The position numbers and the translations under genes were made by a program. The notes under the pieces were generated by a model. That model saw nothing but the letters and a program-made list of their open reading frames with translations. It did not search any database and was not told the DNA's origin. A stretch of 64,000 nucleotides of DNA, taken from contig NC_012873.2 of assembly GCF_000003195.3 (NCBI RefSeq), forward strand, positions 20,796,347 through 20,860,346, given 5' to 3'. Source of the DNA: Sorghum bicolor (Eukaryota; Streptophyta; Magnoliopsida; Poales; Poaceae). Positions 9,056 to 20,199 of the stretch are shown here, piece by piece. Each line of letters begins with the position of its first letter. Position 1 is the first letter of the stretch.

Positions 9056-11001
9056 TTATGCGTCGACCCATATGCTGGGGTAGTACTTCTTTAAATATTT
9101 GCCATTTAATGCTCTGGGAAATTCAACTCCTTCGAGAGTTTCTAGAATATAGGCATTACCAGGAGCTGAGTGTCTTATCCGATAAGGACCTTCCCAATTA
9201 GGAGACCACTTCCCAAACTTCGAACTTTTAGTCCCGACTGGCAAAATCAACTTCCATACCAAATCCCCATCGGCAAACTCCTTAGCCTTTACTTTCTTAT
9301 CATACCATCTAGCAACTCTCTTCTTATTTTCTTCTATACTCATTAAAGCCTTTAACCGATGCCCTGCTAAATCATCTAACTCATCGGTCATCAAAGTGGC
9401 ATAATCATCGGCAGCCAATTGATCTTGAAAAGATAATCGCCTAGATCCAGCCTTAATCTCCCAAGGCAACACTGCATCATGTCCATACACCAATTGATAG
9501 GGTGACACCTTGGTTGATCCATGACAAGCCATCCGATAAGACCATAGTGCTTCATTTAACAATGTATGCCACCGCCTAGGATTTTCTTCAATCTTTCGTT
9601 TAATAAGCTTGATAATTCCTTTGTTAGACGCTTCGGCCTGCCCATTGGCTTGAGCATAGTAAGGAGAAGAATTCAACACTTTAATTCCCATACCGATTGC
9701 GAATTCATCGAACTCCCCTGACGTGAACATGGTGCCCTGATCGGTAGTAATTGTTTGGGGAATCCCAAATCGGTAAATAATATGCTCCTTCACAAAATCA
9801 ATCATATTGGCCGATGTGACTTTCTTCAAAGGAATAGCTTCGACCCACTTAGTGAAATAGTCAGTGGCAACTAGAATGAACTTATGCCCTTTGCTAGATG
9901 GTGGATAAATCTGGCCGATCAGATCGATGGCCCATCCCCGGAACGGCCAAGGTTTTATTATAGGATTCATAGCCGATGCGGGTGCTCTCTGGATATTACC
10001 GAACTTTTGACAACCTTGACATCCCTTGAAATATTTAAAACAATCTTCAAGTATGGTTGGCCAAAAATATCCATTCCTTCGAATCATCCACTTCATCTTA
10101 AAAGCTGACTGATGCGCTCCACACACTCCTTCATGGATTTCCCCCATCAAACTTCTGGCTTCATCATCACCCAAGCATTGGAGAAGAATTCCGTCGACAG
10201 TTCGATAATACAATTCATTTTCAAGGAGCACATACTTGGTTGCCTGAAATCGAACCCGTCTTTCAACTTTTTTGGATGGATCTTTTAGATAATCAACAAT
10301 TTCTTTCCTCCAATCACCGGCACCGACTGCCGATGTCGCATTAATCATTGGCTGATATCCCGAGGCATGCTGAGCTAACCGATTAGCGTCTTCATTATAC
10401 AATCGGGGAACATGCTCCAATCGGAAGTTCTTGAATTCCTTTAACAGTTGCATACTTCTCTCGAAATAGGTTATGAGAACTTCACTTCGGCATTCATAGC
10501 TTCCGGCCAATTGATTTATAACCAACATAGAATCCCCGAATATTTCAACAGCATCAGCACGAACTTCTCTTAACAACTCCAATCCCTTGATCAGAGCTTG
10601 ATACTCAGCCTGATTATTTGTTGATGTAGCAACAATCGGCAAGGAAAACTCATACTTCCTCCCCTTAGGAGAAACTAATACAATGCCGATTCCTGCCCCC
10701 CGGTCACAGGTAGATCCATCAAAGAAGAGCGTCCAGGGTGCAATTTCCAAGGTTTCCACTAGACCGCAATGCTGAGTCACAAAATCGGCCATAACCTGCC
10801 CTTTGACTGCCTTAGCCGATTCGTAACGCAAATCAAACTCCGACAGCGCTAAAATCCATTTACCGATCCTACCACTCATAATCGGCATAGATAGCATGTA
10901 TCGGACCACGTCATCTTTGCAAACAACAGCACATTCGGCCGACAACAGGTAATGTCTCAGCTTGATACATGAAAAATATAGGCATAAGCACAGTTCTCTC
11001 A
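9056..11001 (-). pseudogene. E3 pol, part 2: RNase H, archaeal-type RNase H and integrase
   Basis: This frame is fully open but separated from the reverse transcriptase by a one-base shift near 10993-11001. It starts in the end of the first RNase H (LCLCLYFSCIKLRHYLLSAE). The archaeal-type RNase H follows (WTLFFDGSTCDRGAGIGIVL, NNQAEYQALIKGLELL, GDSMLVINQ). Integrase has an HHCC region ending CQGCQ and the catalytic triad in WAIDLIGQ (9923-9925), TTDQGTMF (9740-9742) and GQAEASNKG (9632-9634). The C-terminus ends at the stop at 9056. All catalytic residues appear present; only the frame break disables it. The upstream ATG of this open frame at 11029 is not a true start. Confidence 0.9.
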
Positions 11002-12290
11002 ATGGCCGAATACCTGGTTTCAGCATCAATCAACCTCCTACTCAAATAATAAATTACCCTCTCTTTCCCTTCAAATTCTTGAACTAAAGCTGAACCGATA
11101 ACCGATCCATCGATAGATAAATACAATTTGAAGGGCTTCCCTTGTTGAGGTGGAACTAAAACTGGAGGATTTACTAGATACTTCTTGATTTCATCCAGAG
11201 CCAACTGCTGTTCTTCTCCCCAAACAAACTCTTGATCGGCTTTCAATTTAAGAAGAGGACTGAAGGCACGAATCCTCCTAGATAAATTCGATATAAATCT
11301 TCTGATAAAATTCACCTTGCCGATCAAGGATTGGAGCTCGGTTTTATTGGTAGGGGCCACTATTTTATTGATGGCATCAATAGATCTTCGACTAATTTCA
11401 ATACCCCTCTGATGTACCATGAAACCAAGAAACTGCCCTGCCGATACGCCAAATGCACACTTGTTGGGATTCATCTTCAATCCATGCTTCCTTGTGCACT
11501 CCAACACTTTTCGTAAATCGGCAAGATGCTTTGAGAAATCTCCAGACTTAACCACCACATCATCAATATAAATCTCTACGAGCTTGCCGATGAACTCATG
11601 AAATATAAAATTCATAGCCCTTTGATAAGTAGCACCAGCATTCTTTAACCCAAAAGTCATGACTATCCATTCAAATAGTCCAACATGACCAGGACACCTG
11701 AATGCGGTTTTTGGAATATCCTCCTCTGCCATGAATATTTGATTGTAACCTGCATTACCATCCATGAAGCTGATGACCCGATGGCCAGCCGCAGCATCAA
11801 CCAGTAGATCGGCGACAGGCATTGGGTATCCATCCATCGGCGTAGCTTTATTGAGATTCCTGAAATCAATGCACACCCGAAGCTTCCCATTCTTCTTGTA
11901 AACCGGAACAACATTGGAAATCCATTCGGCATAACGACACTGCCGAATAAACTTAGCTTCAATAAGTTTAGTGATTTCGGCCTTAATATCAGGTAGAATG
12001 TTAGGATTACATCGGCGGGCTGGTTGCTGATGTGGTCGAAATCCAGACTTTATGGGTAACCGATGTTCAACAATTGATCGGTCTAAACCAGGCATCTCTG
12101 TATAATCCCAAGCAAAGCAATCTTTATATTCCTTTAACAAACTAGTCAATTGTCGCTTACACTCAGGATCTAATTTAGCACTAATAAGAGTAGGCCTAGG
12201 CTTATCACCACTACCTATATCTACTTCTACCAAATCATCGGCCGATGTGAATCCCTGGCGTAATTTTCCATCATCGGCGAATCTATCCAT
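10995..12290 (-). pseudogene. E3 pol, part 1: reverse transcriptase
   Basis: The open frame starts at ATG 12290, whose A is the last base of the gag-protease stop (TAATG). Conserved reverse transcriptase blocks are visible: WISNVVPVYKKNGKLRVCID, MDGNAGYNQIFMAEEDIPKT, FGLKNAGATYQRAMNFIFHE and the catalytic EIYIDDVVVKS (11559-11570). The connection to RNase H is reached (YYLSRRLIDAETRYSAIER), then one extra base near 10993-11001 shifts the frame. Translation would continue out of frame to a stop at 10911. Without the shift, the two pol parts make one long polyprotein. Confidence 0.9.
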
Positions 12291-15200
12291 TAAAAACCGT
12301 CGTCAGAACCGACTGCTTGGATCGGTGGAATCTCATAATCGGCAACTTTGAGAAAATCTTTCTCCCAAACTTCTCCTGAAATGCACCTGGTCCTTTCGTA
12401 AGTATCCGCTTCTGCCGATGCGATAACATAAGAAGAATCTCCTGGGACGATCTCAATCTTGTCACCTACCCACTGAACCAGGCACTGATGCATTGTAGAT
12501 GGGACACAACAATTGGCATGAATCCAATCTCTCCCCAATAATAAATTGTAGGCACCTTTTCCGCTGATCACGAAAAAGGTTGTCGGCAAGGTTTTGCTGC
12601 CGATGGTCAACTCTGCACATATCGCCCCCTTGACTGGAGACACGTTTCCTTCAAAGTCTTTGAGCATCATATCGGTCTTGGTCAAATTTTGATCCCCTTT
12701 CCCAAGCTTCCGATATACTGCATACGGCATAATATTAATAGCAGCTCCACCATCAACTAGGATCTTGGTCATTGGCTGCCCATCAACCCTTCCTTTGAGG
12801 AACAAAGCTTTAAGATGCTGCCTCTCGTCATCGGCAGGTTTCTCAAAGATAGCCGTCATCGGATCCAGAGCCAACTGAGCTATCTGATCAGAAAATTCCA
12901 ACTCATCGTCACTGGCTGGTGCAAGAAACTCCATCGGCAACATGAAGACCATGTTGACGCCTGCCGATGGACCTTCCCTCTTAGTGTCTGACGGCTGCCG
13001 ACTTCCAGAGTTCTCTCCCTTGTTTAGCTCCTCTTGCCTTTCTCGTTGCAATCTCCTTTTCTGTGTCTTGGTTAATCCTCGAGGGCACCATGGAGGAAGT
13101 GGCCTTTGCCTTGCCGTCGGGCGTCGGTTCTCCCTTGACTCCATGCGATGCGTGTTAGCATCCCTGCAAAATATGAATTCATCGGGAACCCGCGCATCAG
13201 CCATTCCTTCGAGCTCCTCTTGGTTCCTGGGAAAATACTGGACACGGTCACTAAGTCTGTTGTGCCCACTGAACCTGCCCCCCAGCCGGTCATGAACTGA
13301 CACCCTTCCTCTGATCGGCCCATTAGCTCGCCGTTCATCATCATGATAACGCCGATCGTTCCTATCGTACCGATCATAACCGTTGCATTCAGGGCAGTCT
13401 CTGACAGTAGGAAGCTTGATATTTTCCTCCCAACAATGGATGAAGAATGGGCAATTCCAATGATCCCTGTGCCGATTCCACTCCTGTCGGCGTCTTTCTT
13501 CTTCCCGTTGATAATCTTCCTGCTGGCGCCGATACCGATCTTCCCGTTGTTGCCATCTCTCTCGAGGCCTTCTATGAGTTATGACGATACCAGATCGAGG
13601 AAGCCTTCCTGAGCTAGTTCCTTCCTGGACCAAGCCCTTACTTCTCGCATCGGCAGTAGTAACTTGATGCTGAGGATCTACCGATGCACTCTTCTCAGCT
13701 GTCTCCGACGTTAAGACCTTAGCCTTCCCCTTAGCATCCAACATGTTTGTCGGGAAAGGATGTTGGTCTATCTTCATCGGCTTCTGGGCTTTGGAACTGT
13801 CAAACTTGATTCTCCCTGACTCTATAGCCGATTGCAGCTGCTGTCTGAATACTTTGCACTCGTTGGTGTCATGTGAAGTTGCATTATGCCACTTGCAATA
13901 TCTCATCCTCTTCAACTTTTCCGCCGATGGGATCACGTGGTTAGGTGACAGTTTGATTTGACCTTCCTGAAGTAGAAAGTCAAATATCCTATCGGCCTTG
14001 GCGGTGTCAAAGGCAAACTTCTCTGGTTCCTTCTGCCCAAAAGGACAAGACATCGGCTTCTTGTTTTTTACCCACTCTGCCAAACCGATTACTGGTTCCT
14101 CATCGGAATCTGAGCTTGTTGCTTCATCAACAAATGACACTTTCTTATTCCATGCCCTCTTAGGCTCGAAAGGCTTGATGTCTTGATCAGATATCCTCTG
14201 CACCAAATGACTTAAACTTTCGAACTCCTGAGAGGCATACTTATCCCTGATATGTGGCAACAAACCCTGGAAAGCCAAATCGGCTAGCTGCCGATCATCC
14301 AGAACCAGGCTATAGCATTTATTCTTGACCTCTCGTATCCTCTGCACAAATCCCTCAACCGACTCATCATTACGTTGCCTCAACTTGACCAAGTCGGTGA
14401 TCTTCTTCTCATGAACCCCCGAGAAGAAGTATTTGTGGAATTGCTTCTCTAGATCGGCCCAAGTAATTACTGAGTTGGGAGGTAATGATATGAACCAAGT
14501 AAAGGCCGATCCAGACAATGATGATGAAAATAGACGAACCCTCAATTCGTCCCTGTTACCAGCCTCTCCACATTGAATAATGAACCTGTTGACATGCTCC
14601 ATGGTTGACGTGTCATCCTGTCCGGAAAACTTTGTAAAATCCGGTACCTTGTACCGATGTGGAAGCGGGATCAAATCATACGCTCGAGGATACGGTGTCC
14701 GATAAGAATAAGTGTTGACTTTGGGTTTTATCCCAAATTGTTCCCTCATTACTTCAGCAATCTTATCGGCCCAATACGCATCGGCATCTTGCCGATGAGG
14801 CGGCTGCGGATCTGGCACTTGGTGGCGAACCTCCACGTGTCTGTTCGGGACGTGACCTGCATGGAACATTGTATTGGTCACCTGTCCTCCAATCTGCGGA
14901 CCACCAAATTGTTGTCCACCGATTGGCTGTCCTCCGAGTTGCTGTCCAAAATTTATTGGCTGGTTGGGAATCCCCTGACCTTGGAACCTGGGATAGACCT
15001 GCCCTTGCTGGAACCCTGTAGTCTGATAACCCTGCTGGGGCGATTGTGGAAAGGCTTGCTGTCCAAGCCATCCATTATTAGCGTTCATCGGCATAGGTGC
15101 TGCCGATGATTGGTAATTGGGTACCGTCGTTGAATTGACATACCCCGACTGGGCCATAGGCCTCTGTTGCATCAGCATTGACTCTGCCGATGCGTTGGGC

Positions 15201-15937
15201 ATCTGAAACATTGAATCTTGAGGATTCCCAGTGTGAGGCCTTGCAGTAGTAGTTGTGGTATACCGAGGACTCTGGTTCACCGGCGCATTGGGAGGTGCCG
15301 ATGTCATAGGAGTTTTGCCCCTCATGTCAGTTATTTGTGATGTTCCCTGCGTCAACTCTGGAGGCATACCATAACCCCACCAGTTGGGAGGAAGAGTCAA
15401 CCCTGACATTGCCGATGCCAACATATCTGTTATCAGTTTATGCTGCCCAACTGAAATTTGTGGGTTGGTTGCCATCGGCATAGATAGTGCACCAGTAGTC
15501 CCCAATGTACTTGGAGGGACGGCAGATTGTGCACTTGCATTCGTCAAGGCAGCCGATGGAGCCGTGACCTCTGGTGCCGTTGGCTGATGATGGGAGGGCC
15601 CCACATAATCTGGCGGGATTTGTCCTTCCTTGAAAGTTCTTGCCACGGCGTTGAAAACCGTATTAGACAGTACACCAGCTTGGTTAATCAACGCTCGATT
15701 GATGGCATTGTCAACCATATCTTGAAGCTTGCCAGGATTGGCGTCAAAGGTGACCTGCCGTGGTGCCGGCAGTGCATCTTTCTGGACCACTTCGCCGCTC
15801 CTGTTTATGCTGAAAGACCTCAGGCATTGCTGCTTGAACTCTTCCATGGCTTGGGCAATAGCTTGCTTTTGCTCATCCTTGAGGTTGGCCTCCGTCACGG
15901 GGATGACGTTCTCTTGATCGAGGTCAGAGATCGACAT
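12290..15937 (-). CDS. E3 gag-protease polyprotein, intact
   Basis: 1215 codons from ATG at 15937 to TAA at 12290-12292. The frame is open upstream into the LTR, but this ATG (MSISDLDQENV) is the first after the primer site and is the likely start. Residues about 150-420 are Gln, Pro, Gly and Asn rich and low in complexity. The gag domain covers roughly residues 430-580 (DDTSTMEHVNRFIIQ, SAFTWFISLPPNSVITWADL). A zinc-binding-like CKWHNATSHDTNEC follows. Then come Arg-rich stretches (RRQQEDYQREEERRRQEWNR). The aspartic protease has ILVDGGAAINIMP with Asp near residue 1062 (codon 12752-12754). This is the structural polyprotein; its intactness contrasts with broken pol. Confidence 0.9.
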   Translation of the reverse strand: MSISDLDQENVIPVTEANLKDEQKQAIAQAMEEFKQQCLRSFSINRSGEVVQKDALPAPRQVTFDANPGKLQDMVDNAINRALINQAGVLSNTVFNAVARTFKEGQIPPDYVGPSHHQPTAPEVTAPSAALTNASAQSAVPPSTLGTTGALSMPMATNPQISVGQHKLITDMLASAMSGLTLPPNWWGYGMPPELTQGTSQITDMRGKTPMTSAPPNAPVNQSPRYTTTTTARPHTGNPQDSMFQMPNASAESMLMQQRPMAQSGYVNSTTVPNYQSSAAPMPMNANNGWLGQQAFPQSPQQGYQTTGFQQGQVYPRFQGQGIPNQPINFGQQLGGQPIGGQQFGGPQIGGQVTNTMFHAGHVPNRHVEVRHQVPDPQPPHRQDADAYWADKIAEVMREQFGIKPKVNTYSYRTPYPRAYDLIPLPHRYKVPDFTKFSGQDDTSTMEHVNRFIIQCGEAGNRDELRVRLFSSSLSGSAFTWFISLPPNSVITWADLEKQFHKYFFSGVHEKKITDLVKLRQRNDESVEGFVQRIREVKNKCYSLVLDDRQLADLAFQGLLPHIRDKYASQEFESLSHLVQRISDQDIKPFEPKRAWNKKVSFVDEATSSDSDEEPVIGLAEWVKNKKPMSCPFGQKEPEKFAFDTAKADRIFDFLLQEGQIKLSPNHVIPSAEKLKRMRYCKWHNATSHDTNECKVFRQQLQSAIESGRIKFDSSKAQKPMKIDQHPFPTNMLDAKGKAKVLTSETAEKSASVDPQHQVTTADARSKGLVQEGTSSGRLPRSGIVITHRRPRERWQQREDRYRRQQEDYQREEERRRQEWNRHRDHWNCPFFIHCWEENIKLPTVRDCPECNGYDRYDRNDRRYHDDERRANGPIRGRVSVHDRLGGRFSGHNRLSDRVQYFPRNQEELEGMADARVPDEFIFCRDANTHRMESRENRRPTARQRPLPPWCPRGLTKTQKRRLQRERQEELNKGENSGSRQPSDTKREGPSAGVNMVFMLPMEFLAPASDDELEFSDQIAQLALDPMTAIFEKPADDERQHLKALFLKGRVDGQPMTKILVDGGAAINIMPYAVYRKLGKGDQNLTKTDMMLKDFEGNVSPVKGAICAELTIGSKTLPTTFFVISGKGAYNLLLGRDWIHANCCVPSTMHQCLVQWVGDKIEIVPGDSSYVIASAEADTYERTRCISGEVWEKDFLKVADYEIPPIQAVGSDDGF

Positions 15938-15958
15938 GTTGATCTTGATCTTGAATCT

Positions 15959-15976
15959 GTCCCACCGAGCGTGCCA
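15959..15976 (-). other. E3 primer binding site
   Basis: Minus strand TGGCACGCTCGGTGGGAC, 7 bases inside the 5' LTR. This kind of site is known from grass Tat elements. I do not assign the tRNA with confidence. Confidence 0.75.
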
Positions 15977-15983
15977 AAAGATG

Positions 15984-16671
15984 TGTTGATGCAAAACTGA
16001 TCTGCAAACACAAAGGGCTAATACCCAATTCAAACGTTAAGGCGTGCCAGCCGATTTGACCTTACTATCGGCAAAGGTGATAACTCGAATACTTTAGTCC
16101 TGACAACAGCGATGCGCCCGGATGTCACGGCTAAGAGGTACTCACGCGGAACTTGAGAATACGCCGAGCTTAAGTCGACGAATTCCTAAGAACTCGTAAT
16201 AAAAGGGAAAAAGTATGACGAAGTCGTCGAAAAGTAGATGCTGGAATATGAGTAAAAACGTGTGTTTGATTGATTTCTTGATTTTTTATTACAAGGTCCT
16301 AGGGTTTATATTTATACCCTGCTCAAAGAGCTACAACCAGACACGATTAGAATTCGAATTCCAAATTACACGGAATCCGTATACAAAACGATGCAAATAA
16401 TTAAGGAAATAATAAAACTATCCTTCGTGACAAACCGAAACTCCTCCACATGACAACTGGCAGCTTCCGGACTCCTCCTTCGCATCATCGGCAATCCCCT
16501 TGCCATAGTCATCGGCAGACCTTTTTATCCAGCCATCGGCACCATATTACTGCCTGTGGACTTAGTCACATTCAACCTCTCCCTCATCGGCAACCATCCT
16601 CATCAGCAACCCGCATCGTACTGCCACCCTATCCTGCCATCCTAGACACGTGCCCAAAAATGGTGTCAACA
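15984..16671 (-). repeat. E3 5' LTR (688 bp)
   Basis: Partner of 7961-8648 and the same length. Followed by the duplication GAGAC at 16672-16676. Contains the TATA box at 16309-16316. Confidence 0.95.
16309..16316 (-). promoter_or_regulatory. TATA box of the E3 5' LTR
   Basis: TATAAATA on the minus strand, in the middle of the LTR. The same motif is at 8286-8293 in the 3' LTR. Being upstream of gag, this copy would drive the element's transcript. Confidence 0.65.
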
Positions 16672-16676
16672 GAGAC

Positions 16677-17896
16677 ATTACTCTTTTATTGAAAGACGCT
16701 TGTTCTTTAAATGAGGTGGTGAGGCCATCAAGCTCTGTGTTTATGTTTTCAAACATTTTATCATTAAAGGAAAGCTTTTTAAAAAGGTTTTCATTTATCT
16801 AGGCCTGACCAAGAACAAGATCTTTAAGCGAAGGCTGGGAAGAACTAAAGCCTGAGTTAAACGAGGAATTACCTTGGGGGCGATTTTGGTTGTTCCACCC
16901 ATTACCTTGCTGTTGTTGTTGGCGAAACTCCTTGTTGATGAATGCAGCATCTTCCTGGGTTTCAGGACAATTGTTCCCCATGTGGCCAACATTTCCACAG
17001 TCCTCACACGTCATGTGTGAGTCTATGGCCTGGACAATGCCAGTAGCTGGATCGGTGGCACATCCTTCCAACCTCTTCATGAGTATGTCTATTTATGCGG
17101 CAAGCAAATCCGTCTCCTTAACGGTATGCATGCCCTTTTGTGTCTTGCGTCCCTTTCCTCAATTCTGGTTAGCCACCATCTTCTCGATGAGGGTTGTGGC
17201 CTTAGTGATGGTAAGGGAGAGGAATGCACCTCCAGCTGCGGCATCGACGTGCCCCTTGCACATGGCTGTGAGGCCTTCATAGAAGTTCTGCAGCACGAGC
17301 CATCCTTCCATTCCGTGGTGAGGGCAAGCGCGGATATACTCCCGGAGCCTTTCCCAAGCCTCAAGAATGGACTCGAGTGAAGATTGCTGGAAGTTTGATA
17401 TCTTTCCCCTAAGAGCATTTGTTTTGCTCATGGGGAAGAACTTGGCGAGGAACGCTGCGACGCTTTTGTTCCATGTGTCGACTGCTTCCTTACTTTGATA
17501 GAACCATTGCTTCGCTTTCCCCGAGAGGGAGAAAGGAAACAAACGGAGCTTGACGCTGTTAGGTGCGACATCCTTAATGATGATGGTTTCGCACAGCTCA
17601 AGGAAGTTCTGCAGGTGTGCGTTCGCATCCTCACTTGGCGAGCCACAGAATTGGTTCGCCTGCACCATTGTCAGTAGGCCAGTGCGGAGTTCAAAGTTTC
17701 CAGTCCCGATATTGACTGCGGGGGTGGAGTTCTCGCAGAGTGACTTGGCCATGACGATTAAAGTGGATGGTGCGGAAGTGACCGGTTCTTCTGTCGGAGA
17801 AGTAGCAGAGGAAGAAACAAATTTCTTCTTGTTCTTCTTCCTTAGGCGTCATTCTAGATTGTCGGTGAAATTTTCTGGCAGGTTGAAACCGCTCAT
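16677..17896 (-). pseudogene. E2 gag, N-terminal and central part
   Basis: The frame starts at ATG 17894-17896 (MSGFNLPENFTDNLE), then runs into TGA at 17849-17851. The gag domain is clear: GSPSEDANAHLQNFLELCET, LRLFPFSLSGKAKQWFY, then the AWERLREYIRACPHHGM segment typical of Athila gag. Further stops lie at 17159-17161, 17093-17095 and 16799-16801, all in one frame. A CCHC zinc knuckle is readable as CEDCGNVGHMGNNC, followed by a Gln/Asn-rich stretch. E3 interrupts the gene after KRVMS. Function would be particle assembly and RNA binding; this copy is dead unless stops are bypassed. Confidence 0.85.
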
Positions 17897-18043
17897 ACAC
17901 TATCCTGTTTTCGTTCCATATAAAAAGGAGGAAGAAAACAGCAAAATTACCCCGTTTAAACTATGGCTACCATATGTAATCAATGTTTATGCCAACGTTA
18001 GATGCTTTTGCATTTTCAATTGCCTTCCCCGGCAACTGCGCCA
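17897..18043 (-). other. E2 primer binding site and gag leader
   Basis: Primer site at 18026-18043 reads TGGCGCAGTTGCCGGGGA on the minus strand, one mismatch from the tRNA-Asp complement. The remaining bases are the untranslated leader before gag. Confidence 0.85.
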
Positions 18044-18051
18044 GAAAAGCT

Positions 18052-19779
18052 TGTTGGCGTTTCTTAGCGAAACCACTAAAGATAGAGTTTGAGTCCATCC
18101 CTAATGATAACACTAGAAATGTTCTTGGCATATACTAACCACCATCACTTCAGAATGATAACCCAAGGCTCTTTACGGCGCGGGCCTAGGCAGTGCAGTC
18201 TGCTACTGATGATTAGAATTGCCAGATTGGCCTTCCTAACCATCCTTACTTATGATACGCAAAGCTGTGGCCCGGTGCCGTGTGGGTGCACAAGGATTAC
18301 AATATTAAGTAAAGGTACTTAGGTACACCAATCGATAGCTCACTTATAGGAATAAATTACTCTGCAAGTGCACAGAACTATCATTGTAGCATTTCAACCC
18401 ATGAGTATTCAGGGGTGTCGTATTTATAATTTCCCGTAGGAAGGCATTGTGAACGCATCTAGCTTTGGTTATAAACATGATTACTTATTGAAATGCATGG
18501 TAGACATAGTATAAACAGGGGTAAGTATGTAGTTGATTTGATAGCGGACACACATCGGAGCAACCTCAATGAATAAAGGGAAAACAAAGAATAAAAGAAC
18601 AACTACGCGAGCAGGCATGGTCGTATACAAGTTATACAACAGATCTGTTAGGAGGTCATCTAGCTAATAAGAACAAGTTAGAGCTAAGTCTGAGATACTG
18701 GGGAGATCTCCATAGCTGGTCTGCCAGCAAATAGAGACTTTACATGACTCCTACCGAATATCCGAACGTGGGGGAATACGAAGGATGACAGGGCTGTCAC
18801 CACCCTGCCACCTACCCCTCTGCCCGTGGGATACCCGCATATCCTCGGGTCTCTGCATACCCGAGCACCATGCCCGTGTACTTGGAAACACCCCCTAGCC
18901 TCCCGGGACCCCAACCCTTCGGATGGACAGGCTCGGCTAAGGGTGACCATTACAGCCTAGAGAACCATTATCGCATCCCTAGTTCTTCCTCTATTCATAT
19001 TAACTTGATGAACGATGAAGAACTGTGATGAACATATCAAGAACATAGAGCTAGAACTATGAACTAGCTCATAAACTATGATCATGATATGAACAAGATT
19101 ATACTCTAGATCACAAGCATAATTGTATAAAGAATATAAGAATTTGCTCATGGATGAAGGCATAATTGTATTCATACCAAGACACTCTTGATCCTCTAAG
19201 GAGACAAGCTCTCCTTGCTAGCTTTGCCTTGCTCTACTACTAGTCTAAACTAAAGAGAACAAGTGTAGAATGTGAGGTGTGTTGCTCCAAATGATGGTGT
19301 GTTACAAATGAGAGGGGAGCCATCTATTTATAGCTCAACTAGGATGGTTTGTGGGATCTAAATATAGTAGTAGGTGAAACCGTCCTATGCATGCCGCCAT
19401 GCAACCGCCAGAAGAAGGTGGGGCCTGGGAACCGCCACCAGGGTTGCGCCCGCACCTGGTTGCGCCCGCAACCTGGGTGGGCCCCCTTGGCCACCACCTT
19501 CGCATGGTCGGTTGTGCTCTGGGCCCTGATCCTCCTCGTGGTTATGGATGGGTCCAGTTCATCTTTTGTGGGCTTTTCTCTATTGGAGTTGGTTTGCGTC
19601 TTTTCTAAATACGAATTCTTGCATTGCGCATTTCTTGTATCTTTTGCACTTTTCCACGTGTCATACCTGAAAATAGCATATATACCAAAACTCGTGGAAA
19701 GATTAGATCAAAGCCCTATTTTCTATTTATTTTTATTTATAAAAAGATATTTATTTTTATATAATAAGCGTCGCCAACA
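18052..19779 (-). repeat. E2 5' LTR (1728 bp)
   Basis: Minus strand starts TGTTGGCGACGC and ends AACGCCAACA. Contains a GC-rich two-unit repeat at 19439-19476, a TATA box and a long AT-rich U5. A related plus-strand LTR at 27053-28517 (E4) shares the same layout. Confidence 0.92.
19325..19332 (-). promoter_or_regulatory. TATA box of the E2 5' LTR
   Basis: TATAAATA on the minus strand, 107 bases after the GC-rich repeat. The related E4 LTR has TATAAATA in the corresponding place (27500-27507). Confidence 0.65.
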
Positions 19780-20199
19780 CTAGTGGATCTGTTGATTCGC
19801 CATCCAGTGGGAGTAGCTGATAACATCCCTGTCAAGATACGCGATTTCCTCGTTCCTGTGGATTTCGTAGTTCTTGACATGGAAGTTGACATGAAGGTCC
19901 CCCTCATCCTTGGGAGACCATTCCTCAGCACTGCCAAGGCACATATTGATGTTGGAGTCGGAGAAATTCAATTCACTATCAATGGGGCCTAGGAGAAATT
20001 CAACTTCAAGCCAAAAGTTGAGCAGTGCTCAATGATATTGGCTAGGGAGCTGGCTACAATTATTGCCCCGACGCACACCAAAAAGAAGGCTAAATCAAAA
20101 CCACGGGCAAAAGCCAAACAAATATGGAAGAGAAAAATAGTGCCTCCACCCAAGAAGGCCTCTACAACACCTCAGGGAGGTCCTGATGAAAGGACATGA
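19780..20199 (+). pseudogene. E4 protease C-terminal part and basic tail
   Basis: Starts inside the protease where E2 inserted ([20 protein letters not shown]). The conserved [20 protein letters not shown] and [19 protein letters not shown] segments follow. An in-frame TAG lies at 19990-19992, then EKFNFKPKVEQCSMI and a Lys-rich tail to TGA at 20197-20199. It resembles the matching part of E2 (7015-7330, minus), but the two have clearly diverged. The active-site half is not in the window. Confidence 0.82.

Larger units (their letters stand above)
7961..16671 (-). mobile_element. E3: complete Tat-lineage Ty3/gypsy retrotransposon
   Basis: Two 688 bp LTRs (7961-8648 and 15984-16671) bound a 7.3 kb interior, and the 5 bp duplication GAGAC flanks it (7956-7960 and 16672-16676). 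Domain order on the minus strand is gag, protease, reverse transcriptase, RNase H, a second archaeal-type RNase H, integrase. The second RNase H defines the Tat lineage. The LTRs differ at six positions by eye (99.1% identity), so the insertion is recent. One frameshift in pol makes this copy non-autonomous. It inserted into the gag of E2. Hexamer ATCGGC and its complement are extraordinarily common through the whole element. Confidence 0.95.
3550..19779 (-). mobile_element. E2: Athila-like gag-protease element with E3 nested inside
   Basis: E2 runs on the minus strand from a complete 5' LTR (18052-19779) to a 302 bp remnant of its 3' LTR (3550-3851), cut by E1. Without E3 its internal part is about 5.5 kb. 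It holds gag, protease, a basic linker, a 208-codon ORF and a long 3' non-coding region. No reverse transcriptase, RNase H or integrase was found, so it must depend on a helper. E2 sits inside E4, a relative in the opposite orientation: the protease frame of E4 resumes directly at 19780. The gag-protease frame has several stop codons, so this copy looks inactive. Confidence 0.85.

Noticed and set aside
15938..16033. Upstream ATG of the E3 gag-protease frame inside the LTR
   Set aside because: This stretch covers LTR end and primer site and only happens to be open; the ATG at 15937 after the primer site is the natural start. The same LTR peptide appears at 7978-8010.
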